Source: Capsulimonas sp.
Lineage (GTDB): Bacteria; Armatimonadota; Armatimonadia; Armatimonadales; Capsulimonadaceae
Assembly (NCBI GenBank): GCA_025963815.1
Contig: JAOQAA010000393.1
Location: 1 to 6,958, forward strand
Direction: 5' to 3'
DNA length: 6,958 nt
The position numbers and the translations under genes were made by a program. Shown one piece after another: positions 1-5,149 of this stretch (position 1 is its first letter; each line of letters starts with the position of its first letter). Under the pieces are notes generated by a model. The model did no database searches. It saw nothing but the letters and a program-made list of their open reading frames with translations, and was not told where the DNA came from.

Positions 1-31
1 TGTTATCAGCGCCGCACTGGCTGCAAAACAC
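1..31 (-). CDS. 5' end of probable zinc-ribbon protein (partial, runs off left edge)
   Basis: Only the first ten codons are inside the window. Read on the minus strand from a GTG at 31-29 they give MFCSQCGADN. This CxxC-G-A-(D/E)-N opening is typical of bacterial proteins that begin with a short zinc-ribbon, where a second CxxC would be expected 10-20 residues later, outside the window. The start is supported by an AGAGGT ribosome-binding site about 7 nt upstream and by a well-spaced promoter at 82-110, which would give a leader of roughly 44 nt. The rest of the protein, and so its function, cannot be seen. The alternative is that the open plus-strand frame at 2-67 is the tail of a rightward gene. 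I prefer the minus reading because promoter, RBS, start and motif all agree. Confidence 0.5.
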   Translation of the reverse strand, partial: MFCSQCGADN

Positions 32-81
32 GGTCTTAACCTCTGGGAAAAAGAGAAAAGTGTCTAACTTTTTACGTCTAA

Positions 82-110
82 AGGATAGCACGCCGGACGT
101 CTTTTGTCAA
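82..110 (-). promoter_or_regulatory. sigma70-type promoter for the left-edge zinc-ribbon gene
   Basis: On the minus strand a perfect -35 TTGACA (110-105) is followed by exactly 17 nt and then TATCCT (87-82), a 4/6 match to the -10 consensus. Transcription would start near 75 and run left. It lies in the gap after the stop of the SLH-like gene at 137, so the downstream gene has its own promoter. The hexamer AGACGT occurs on both sides of the -10, as a possible but unproven operator. Confidence 0.55.
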
Positions 111-136
111 GCAATAGACCAGGCAAAACCACCAGT

Positions 137-736
137 TTACGATGGGGCCTGCTTCTGAAATTCCCCACTGGGGTAGCCAACGACGATCCCCTTATCCTTC
201 AATTCCCGCACCGCCTGCGCCGCCCAATGACCGGGTGGGATATCCGGGAACGGCTTTGGTTTTGCGAGCGTCGCCAGCGCATTTTTTGCATCTTCCGGAT
301 GCTCACCGAGCTGACGAATCTCGGGAGAAAACGCGTCGATTAGCCGAGTGAGCGCCGTGATTGCTTCGGGATGTGAACTCAGTTTTTGCGCCGTCTCCAG
401 CCGGAACTTGATGAAAAAAGACTCCGACTTTGGACCTGCACCCTCCGGATGCCGGTCTCTGAGCAAAAATGGGAAAAATCTTACGATTGATTGACCGACT
501 TGTAGCCGGGTCATGATCGGTCTGCCGCCTGTAAAAGCGCCTGTGGGCGCCACCACGATAAGGCCGGCGTTCCCCAGAATTTCTTCGTTGGCGTACATGG
601 GATCAGTCATCGGTAAGACTGGCGAATTACTGCCTGTCGACTGCGGTTCTGCGTGAGTCGCGCCGGCTGGCCATCCAGCAAGTGCAGCAAGACAAAGGGC
701 GGTAGAGATCGGGCGTAGTAAACGAAAAGGGGACAT
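137..736 (-). CDS. exported protein with S-layer-homology (SLH) like motifs
   Basis: This 199-aa protein has a signal peptide at about residues 1-29 (MSPFRLLRPI, a hydrophobic stretch, then THA before EP), so it should leave the cytoplasm. Residues 47-90 resemble an SLH repeat: a helix ending in NAGLIV, then APTGAFTGGRPIMTR and GQSIVRF, matching the usual GxIxGxPDGxFxxxxxxTRxE pattern loosely. Residues 163-193 (FPDIPPGHWAAQAVRELKDKGIVVGYPSGEF, described here by its FPD, HWA, GIVVGYP and GEF parts) are the first half of a much more canonical SLH repeat. The protein stops seven residues later, so the second helix and TR motif are missing. A charged helical linker joins the two. SLH repeats usually bind secondary cell-wall or envelope polymers. 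I chose ATG 736 because TGAGGA lies about 8 nt upstream and the signal peptide starts there. A frame-open GTG at 814 lacks an RBS. A TCTAAT at 785-780 (minus strand) might be its -10, with no clear -35. The exact role is unknown. Confidence 0.75.
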   Translation of the reverse strand: MSPFRLLRPISTALCLAALAGWPAGATHAEPQSTGSNSPVLPMTDPMYANEEILGNAGLIVVAPTGAFTGGRPIMTRLQVGQSIVRFFPFLLRDRHPEGAGPKSESFFIKFRLETAQKLSSHPEAITALTRLIDAFSPEIRQLGEHPEDAKNALATLAKPKPFPDIPPGHWAAQAVRELKDKGIVVGYPSGEFQKQAPS

Positions 737-837
737 GGGAATGGTCCTCACGATCAGGCTCCGTTCGCATTGATGATGGATTAGAGACATGGCGGGGAAG
801 GAAGCTTCACTCACCGGGCGGTAAGTTTCAAAACGAT

Positions 838-868
838 TGCGGCCCGCCGAATAATTCGGCGGGCCGCA
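838..868 (-). terminator. GC-rich hairpin terminator after the 102-aa exported protein gene
   Basis: There is a perfect 14-bp stem (838-851 with 855-868) around a 3-nt loop. On the minus strand it is followed by ATCGTTTTG, so the U-run is interrupted but present. It sits between the stop of the gene ending at 896 and the start of the SLH-like gene at 736, so it most likely ends the 102-aa gene transcript. On the plus strand only a TTTCT follows. Confidence 0.6.
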
Positions 869-880
869 TTTCTATGTAAT

Positions 881-899
881 CTAATCGCCGGGCGATTAG
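881..899. repeat. 19-bp perfect palindrome overlapping a stop codon
   Basis: CTAATCGCC and GGCGATTAG are exact inverted copies separated by one base. The right arm covers the TAA stop (898-896) of the 102-aa gene. In RNA it would fold as a short hairpin just ahead of the terminator at 838-868. In DNA it looks like a protein-binding dyad. No function is shown by the sequence. Confidence 0.4.
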
Positions 900-1204
900 C
901 GGTAGCGGGCGCGATACTGGCCGTTGCGGTGATACCGCGAGCGCCAGTTGTTCTCCTGGCTCTGCTTTTTGCGCTCATCCTCGTACTTTTTCGCCGAGTA
1001 GGCCGCGCCGGCTGCGCCGAGAACGGTCATGGTCGTGTTGTGCTTGGTCGCGCCGTAGATGCCCAGAGCGCCGGCCGCGATGGCGATATTGCGCCAGTTG
1101 TTCTTGTTCTTCTGCGAGTCCGCGAACGCCGCGGTCGGAACCAGGGACGTAGCCGCCATCGTCGCCAGCGCCGCAATCGTCGTTACTTTTGTTATGTTAC
1201 GCAT
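896..1204 (-). CDS. small exported protein with glycine-zipper-like core, unrecognised family
   Basis: This 102-aa protein begins with a clear signal peptide (MRNITK, a hydrophobic Ala/Thr-rich stretch, and a likely cleavage after AFA at residue 28). The mature part has an Asn/Lys-rich start (QKNKNNWRN), a hydrophobic core with spaced small residues (G45, G48, G51, then G63, A64, G66), a charged segment AKKYEDERKKQ (71-81), and a very basic Arg/Tyr tail. Spaced glycines in short hydrophobic helices are typical of glycine-zipper envelope proteins, but I do not recognise a named family. ATG 1204 is preferred over upstream codons up to 1369 because AAGGGAG lies about 9 nt ahead and the signal peptide begins there. 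The upstream extension would also overlap the pth terminator. The gene stands alone between two terminators, so it is probably monocistronic. No confident promoter was found in 1205-1311. Confidence 0.75.
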   Translation of the reverse strand: MRNITKVTTIAALATMAATSLVPTAAFADSQKNKNNWRNIAIAAGALGIYGATKHNTTMTVLGAAGAAYSAKKYEDERKKQSQENNWRSRYHRNGQYRARYR

Positions 1205-1311
1205 CGTTATAAGCTCCCTTGATGTGTTTTTCAAATTAATCCGCTTTGCAGCGGCTCTTATGTATTTATGGACGGGGCGAGCCGCCGAAATGTTCCCGGT
1301 GGATCCCAGAC

Positions 1312-1345
1312 AAAAAAAGCCCCCTCGGTCTGTAGCCGAGGGGGC
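1312..1345 (-). terminator. rho-independent terminator of pth
   Basis: On the minus strand a perfect 10-bp GC-rich stem (1345-1336 with 1328-1319, GCCCCCTCGG type) and a 7-nt loop are followed at once by seven T residues (1318-1312). It starts 76 nt beyond the pth stop codon. The plus-strand side has no T-run, so it works in one direction. Confidence 0.88.
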
Positions 1346-1420
1346 AAGTGTGTCGAGAAAGATTTGCATGAATTCTATACCCGCTCGGCTGCATGGTTAA
1401 ACATGGGGAGCCTAAGAACT

Positions 1421-1993
1421 CTACTGATTGAACTTATTCATCGCCGGCTCGATCCCGTCTTTGATCCATGTCTCGGCGGCGGCGGCGGCGCGGTCGATGG
1501 TTTCTTCGACGTCGCGCTGCTCGCCTTTGCCGAACTTGCCCAGGACGAAGTCGATCTGCACGGAGGCGTCGCGCGGGGCGCCGACGCCGAAGCGGAGGCG
1601 GGGGAATTCCTGGGAGTGTAAGTGGGCGATGAGGGACTTTAAGCCGTTATGGCCGCCCGCCGATCCGCCCGCGCGCAGGCGCAGCTTGCCGACGGGGAGG
1701 GCGATGTCGTCCGTAATCACCAAGATGTCCGTAAGAGCCAGGGGCCGCTGCCGCAGAAACTGCGCGACGGATTCGCCGCTGAGGTTCATGAACGTTTGCG
1801 GCTTCAGTAAGAAGACCCGCGTGTCGGCGATCCGTCCGTCGCCGATCAGCCCGCGATAATCGCGCTTCGTCACCGTAATATTGTTAACGCGCGCGAGGTG
1901 GTCGATAACGTCGAAGCCGATATTGTGCCGTGTGCCGTCGTAGTCTTTGCCCGGGTTGCCCAGGCCGATGATCAATTTTGTCGGGATATCCAT
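1421..1993 (-). CDS. pth: peptidyl-tRNA hydrolase (Pth)
   Basis: This is a complete 190-aa bacterial Pth, of normal length. The enzyme acts in the cytoplasm and cleaves the ester bond of peptidyl-tRNAs that drop off ribosomes, freeing tRNA for reuse. All family signatures are visible: GLGNPG with N13, TRHNIGF with the catalytic H23, FMNLSG with N70, the TDDIALP segment with D95 (equivalent to E. coli D93), and GGSAGGHNGLKS with N116. The start at ATG 1993 matches the family N-terminus (MDIPTKLIIGLGNPG). The frame is open upstream to 2164, but that part translates the intergenic repeat and is not real. There is no Shine-Dalgarno sequence. A TATACT box ends only 10 nt before the ATG, which suggests a very short leader or leaderless message. 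It is followed by a strong terminator. In many bacteria pth lies downstream of glmU-prs. Here it is on the opposite strand. Confidence 0.97.
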   Translation of the reverse strand: MDIPTKLIIGLGNPGKDYDGTRHNIGFDVIDHLARVNNITVTKRDYRGLIGDGRIADTRVFLLKPQTFMNLSGESVAQFLRQRPLALTDILVITDDIALPVGKLRLRAGGSAGGHNGLKSLIAHLHSQEFPRLRFGVGAPRDASVQIDFVLGKFGKGEQRDVEETIDRAAAAAETWIKDGIEPAMNKFNQ

Positions 1994-2003
1994 TTCGAGA
2001 GTG

Positions 2004-2025
2004 AGTATACCCGAGGTGTACACCT
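2004..2025 (-). promoter_or_regulatory. possible pth promoter -10 with adjacent 12-bp palindrome
   Basis: On the minus strand TATACT (2009-2004) is a good -10 match (5/6) located 10 nt before the pth start codon. Four bases upstream lies the perfect palindrome AGGTGTACACCT (2014-2025), inside the region between -10 and the expected -35. No recognisable -35 is present at 16-18 nt. A dyad there could be an operator or an activator site. This is inference from position and symmetry only. Confidence 0.35.
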
Positions 2026-2040
2026 GGCCTTCGCGTAGTC

Positions 2041-2240
2041 CCTCCCAGTATATGACCCACCCCCGGCCTTCGGCCGCCCCCTCCCTTGACGGGAGTGGGT
2101 ATTCAGACTGACACCGTAAACGGCTTTCGTCCGAGAATCCCTTTCCAACCCTTCCCTGCTTCAAGGGAGGGGTGGCGCGAAGCGCCGGGGTGGGTTACGC
2201 AAGGGGCGTGGAGGCCCCGCGTGGGTCATATGCTGGGGGG
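2041..2240. repeat. ~200-bp imperfect palindrome (inverted repeat element) between vWA gene and pth
   Basis: The left arm 2041-2089 and right arm 2161-2240 are inverted copies. Read in the same direction, the inner 35 bases match at 28 positions and the outer 14 at 12, with a 31-bp insertion (2196-2226) in the right arm only. Both arms start TCAAGGGAGGGG, contain a 5-bp hairpin with a GAA loop, and continue GGGGTGGGT and CATATRCTGGG. Three of the five hairpin pairs differ between the arms and all three changes are compensatory. The 71-bp centre (2090-2160) contains small inverted pieces of its own (CCGTAAACGG; GGGTATTC against GAATCCC). No open frame looks real here and there is no T-run, so it is not a standard terminator. 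It resembles a non-autonomous mobile or REP-type intergenic element. This block accounts for nearly all of the 1994-2252 gap. Confidence 0.65.
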
Positions 2241-2252
2241 TGAGGGTCTCTC

Positions 2253-3434
2253 TCAGTACCCCAAGGTCACTGTCTTGTAAGTCCCGCCGCTGTCTTCGGC
2301 GATATGCCTGAGTAAGTCGGCGGCCTCGAAGTCGCTGACGCCGCCCTTGCCGGGGTTGTATCCCGCCAGTCCCACCGTGAAAATCCGGGCGCCGTTTTTG
2401 TTGCGCTTCTGGATATCCCGGCGCAGTTTCCCCGTGTTAGTCTCTTTGACGCTCGGAACGCCGTCGGAGATGAGAAAGACGACGTTGACGCCGGGCATGG
2501 CGAGTGCGGCGCGCATGGCGTCCTGGACGTTCGTGCCGCGCAGAGGCGTTAAGCCGCCGACGAAGTTTCTGGCGCGGGCGATGTTGGCGGGCGTGGCGTC
2601 GAGCAGGCCGTCATGGAACTTTTCGACGCTGTCGGAGAAGGCCAGGACGTCGAAGGATTCGCCAGGGCGCAGGCCCGCGATCGCCATGTTCAGCTCTTCC
2701 TGGACTTTGTCGATGCGCGAGGTCATGCTGCCGGAGACATCGAGCACGTAGACGATATGCCGGGGGCCGCTGCCGCCTCCGCCGCCGGGGACGCCGAAGG
2801 GGCCGGTGGGCGGGCCGTCGTCCGTTCCCACGTCCCCAGATCCTGAATCCTTACCTTGTCCTGTTCCCTCACCTTTGCCCACGCCGTCTCCCACGCCATG
2901 GGCCTGATCGCCCGAACCGTTTTCCGGAGACGGAGTGGGCGAAGCGGCAACATTGTCATGGCCTTCCGTGCTTCCCGATTGCGGCGTGGTTTGTGGAGAT
3001 GGGGCGGGCGTCGTCAGAACATGCGGGCGTGGTTTCCCCTGGACTTTGTGAACGACAGGCGCTTTGCGGGCGGGCGCGGCGCCGCCGGCGTGGCCGCCGC
3101 GCGTGAGGCGAGGCGGCAGGTGCTCAAAGATCTTGGTGACGTGCTGGACGGCGGGCCTCGGGCGCGGCGTCGGGTGCGTCACTTTTGGCGTCGGCGTTGG
3201 TGAGGGGACGGCGTGAGGCGTCGGCGGTGTGGGAAGCGCCGCGATGCGCGTGGGTTTGGGTTTCGGCGGCGCGGGGTGCGGGCGCTCCACGATTTGCACC
3301 TCGACCGGCTTGCGCGAAGGCGCGGCGGGGCTGGGCGTGCGTGTGAGCCACCAAGCGAGGCCGCCGAGAACCAGGACGTGCGCCAGAACCGAGACGCCGA
3401 TGAAAACAGCGTAGCGTCTCCAAGGATTGTTCAA
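2253..3434 (-). CDS. TonB-like N-terminal anchor fused to a von Willebrand factor A domain
   Basis: The protein is 393 aa from TTG 3434. Residues 8-32 form one transmembrane helix carrying SVLAH (S15, H19), the S-x3-H motif at almost the same positions as S16/H20 of E. coli TonB. A TonB-like VEVQIVERP follows (about 44-52), then a long Pro/Thr/Lys-rich stretch (to about 175) and a Gly/Asp-rich stretch (about 180-222). Residues 225-393 are a vWA domain with a complete metal site: DVSGS (D232, S234, S236), T301 in LRGTN, and D324 in ISDG. vWA domains usually bind protein partners through a divalent cation. The layout predicts an inner-membrane protein with the vWA domain across the membrane. 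TTG 3434 is chosen because GGGGGA lies 6 nt upstream and it sets the TonB spacing. A GTG at 3518 is also in frame, adding 28 residues, but has no RBS and overlaps the glmU promoter region. The partner is unknown, as no ExbB/ExbD genes are in view. Confidence 0.88.
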   Translation of the reverse strand: MNNPWRRYAVFIGVSVLAHVLVLGGLAWWLTRTPSPAAPSRKPVEVQIVERPHPAPPKPKPTRIAALPTPPTPHAVPSPTPTPKVTHPTPRPRPAVQHVTKIFEHLPPRLTRGGHAGGAAPARKAPVVHKVQGKPRPHVLTTPAPSPQTTPQSGSTEGHDNVAASPTPSPENGSGDQAHGVGDGVGKGEGTGQGKDSGSGDVGTDDGPPTGPFGVPGGGGGSGPRHIVYVLDVSGSMTSRIDKVQEELNMAIAGLRPGESFDVLAFSDSVEKFHDGLLDATPANIARARNFVGGLTPLRGTNVQDAMRAALAMPGVNVVFLISDGVPSVKETNTGKLRRDIQKRNKNGARIFTVGLAGYNPGKGGVSDFEAADLLRHIAEDSGGTYKTVTLGY

Positions 3435-3498
3435 TAATCTTCCCCCATAACATGGAATAAGACGGCGATGGGGGCCATACGGTTCCCGGTATCTTTGC

Positions 3499-3527
3499 TT
3501 GACTCGGTCGGAGCCCACGGCTATAAT
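3499..3527 (+). promoter_or_regulatory. sigma70-type promoter of glmU
   Basis: TTGACT (3499-3504, 5/6 to the -35 consensus) is separated by exactly 17 nt from a perfect TATAAT (3522-3527). Transcription should start near 3534, giving a leader of about 26 nt that contains AAGGAA (3548-3553) 6 nt before the glmU ATG. This is the best promoter in the window. It lies in the divergent gap between glmU and the vWA gene. Confidence 0.8.
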
Positions 3528-3559
3528 AAGGCGTCATCGCTATTCATAAGGAACTTATT

Positions 3560-4945
3560 ATGTCCGATTCGCCATCCGCCGCCGCCAATGTCGCCGCGCT
3601 GATTCTCGCCGCCGGGAAGAGCACCCGGATGAAGTCGAAGACGCCCAAGGCGCTGCACCCGCTGCTGGGCAAGCCGCTGCTGCGCTTCGCGCTGGAGGCC
3701 GCCCAAGCGGCCGGCGCGCAGCGGACCGTCATTGTTGTCGGCCACCAAAGCGAGATGGTCATGAACTCGCTCGGCGACGATTTTGAATACGTCCTGCAAG
3801 CCGAGCAAAAGGGCACGGGGCACGCCGTTCAGATGGCCGAAAAGGCGCTGGAAGACTGGGACGGTCCGGTGCTTGTGATGCCCGGCGACGCGCCCTTGGT
3901 GTCCGCCCGTCTTTTGGAATCGCTTCTGGAGCACCATTCCAAGATGCAGGCCGCCGCGACCCTGCTGACCGCCGTTCTGGAAGACGCCGGCGCCTACGGC
4001 CGCATCGTTCGCGATCCCGTTACCCAGCAAGTGACGGCGATTGTCGAGGCGAAGGACGCCACCGCCGAGCAGTTGACCATCGGTGAGATCGGCACGTCCG
4101 TCTACGTCTTCGATCCCCGCAAGCTCTTCTCCGCGCTTCGTCAAATCAGTCCCAATAACGCGCAGGGCGAATACTATCTTACCGACGCCATTGCGCTGCT
4201 CGCCCGTCAGGGCGAAGTCGTGGAAGCCGTCATCTCGCCGGATCCAGATATCGTGCGCGGCGTCAATACCCGTGTCGAACTGATGGAGCTGTCGACGATC
4301 CTGCGCGAGCGCATCCACCGCGCCCTGCAATTGTCCGGCGTCACCATCGTCGATCCGCTAACGACGCACATCGACGCCGATGTCAAAATTGGCCAGGATA
4401 CGACGATCCATCCGTTCACCATTCTGTCCGGCGTAACCGATATTGGCGAAGACTGCGAAATCGGTCCCGGCGCGCGAATCAGTGACTCCAAATTGGGGAA
4501 TAATGTCTCCGTGCGGGATTCTTACATCGTCGCCAGCGAGATCGGCGACGGCACACGCGTCGGCCCCTACGCGAACTTACGACCCGGCAACGTGGTCGGC
4601 AAGAACGTCAAGATTGGCGACTTCGTTGAGCTGAAGCAGGCGACGCTTGCGGATAACGTCTCCGCCGGGCACTTCGCTTATTTGGGCGACGCCGAAGTCG
4701 GCGAGCGCACGAACATCGGTGCTGGAACGATTACATGTAACTACGACGGCAAGAAAAAGCATCGCACCATTATCGGCGCCGACGCCTTCGTCGGCACGCA
4801 TTCGACACTGGTGGCGCCCGTGACTATTGGCGACGGCGCCTACACGGCGGCGGGATCGACGATCACGGAAGACGTCCCCGCCCAAGCTCTTGCTATCGGG
4901 CGCGGCCGGCAAGTGAATAAAGAGGGGTGGGCGGCGGAGAAGTAA
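3560..4945 (+). CDS. glmU: bifunctional GlmU: GlcN-1-P acetyltransferase / GlcNAc-1-P uridyltransferase
   Basis: This is a full-length 461-aa GlmU (the E. coli enzyme has 456). The cytoplasmic enzyme acetylates glucosamine-1-phosphate and then couples it to UTP, giving UDP-GlcNAc for peptidoglycan and LPS. The N-terminal uridyltransferase half (about 11-240) shows LILAAGKSTRMKSKTPK with K30, QKGTGHAV (83-90), MPGDAPL with D110, GEYYLTDA (203-210), and N236 in RGVNTR. A linker helix (about 240-260) leads to the left-handed beta-helix acetyltransferase half, seen as hexapeptide repeats. It carries NLRPG (339-343), AGHFAYLGD with the catalytic H371, GAGTITCNYDGK (N394, Y395), and GTHSTLVAPV. The C-terminus GRGRQVNKEGW (447-457) is typical of the family. 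The ATG at 3560 has a good RBS (AAGGAA) and a strong promoter. Prs follows 204 nt downstream on the same strand, across an inverted-repeat element. Confidence 0.98.
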   Translation: MSDSPSAAANVAALILAAGKSTRMKSKTPKALHPLLGKPLLRFALEAAQAAGAQRTVIVVGHQSEMVMNSLGDDFEYVLQAEQKGTGHAVQMAEKALEDWDGPVLVMPGDAPLVSARLLESLLEHHSKMQAAATLLTAVLEDAGAYGRIVRDPVTQQVTAIVEAKDATAEQLTIGEIGTSVYVFDPRKLFSALRQISPNNAQGEYYLTDAIALLARQGEVVEAVISPDPDIVRGVNTRVELMELSTILRERIHRALQLSGVTIVDPLTTHIDADVKIGQDTTIHPFTILSGVTDIGEDCEIGPGARISDSKLGNNVSVRDSYIVASEIGDGTRVGPYANLRPGNVVGKNVKIGDFVELKQATLADNVSAGHFAYLGDAEVGERTNIGAGTITCNYDGKKKHRTIIGADAFVGTHSTLVAPVTIGDGAYTAAGSTITEDVPAQALAIGRGRQVNKEGWAAEK

Positions 4946-4948
4946 AGA

Positions 4949-5097
4949 GGCCCTCACCCCCCGGCCCCCTCTCCCAATTCTTGGAGAGGGGGAGCCAGAG
5001 TTTTAGAGTTAAGATTTTAGATCAGGATATTTGAATTGAAATTCTCTCTGACTCCCCTTCTCCCAGAATTGGGAGAAGGGGCTGGGGGATGAGAGCC
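4949..5097. repeat. 149-bp element with 52-bp terminal inverted repeats (MITE-like) between glmU and prs
   Basis: The terminal arms 4949-5000 and 5046-5097 are inverted copies identical at 45 of 52 positions. Six of the seven differences are transitions. The outer ends read GGCYCTCAYCCCCC. Each arm is itself a hairpin: 4965-4974 with 4983-4992 (10 bp) on the left, and 5054-5065 with 5070-5081 (12 bp, loop GAAT) on the right. The 45-bp centre is AT-rich, unlike the surroundings. It starts 3 nt after the glmU stop and ends 52 nt before the prs start. I see no coding frame and no clear target-site duplication. It could be a non-autonomous mobile element, an RNA structure affecting glmU-prs readthrough, or both. 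The C-rich ends resemble intergenic palindromes I recall from several phyla, which I cannot verify here. Confidence 0.75.
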
Positions 5098-5149
5098 ATC
5101 TGAGGCGCAAGATACGGGCTTCGGTCCGCGACGGGGAGGATCCATCACG

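Noticed and set aside
2..67. Plus-strand open frame ending in TAA, readable as the tail of a rightward gene
   Set aside because: It is short and has no recognisable motif. The minus strand in the same place has promoter, RBS, start and a CxxC opening that fit together better.
1241..1254. Small hairpin CCGCT-TTGC-AGCGG in the leader of the 102-aa gene
   Set aside because: A 5-bp stem is common by chance at this GC content. There is no riboswitch or attenuator layout around it.
1994..2164. Upstream extension of the pth frame
   Set aside because: It translates the palindromic repeat and the promoter-like region. The Pth family starts at the ATG at 1993.
2504..3106. Plus-strand Arg-rich open frame opposite the vWA gene
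   Set aside because: Its extreme Arg/Cys content and lack of start signals show it is the antisense of the Pro/Gly-rich vWA gene.
3521..4330. Minus-strand open frame of 269 codons opposite glmU
   Set aside because: It lies fully antisense to the highly conserved uridyltransferase half of glmU and has no motif or RBS of its own.
5001..5045. Possible promoter for prs in the AT-rich centre of the repeat
   Set aside because: A GATATT with a correctly spaced TTAGAG matches consensus poorly (4/6 and 2/6). AT-richness alone is not enough.
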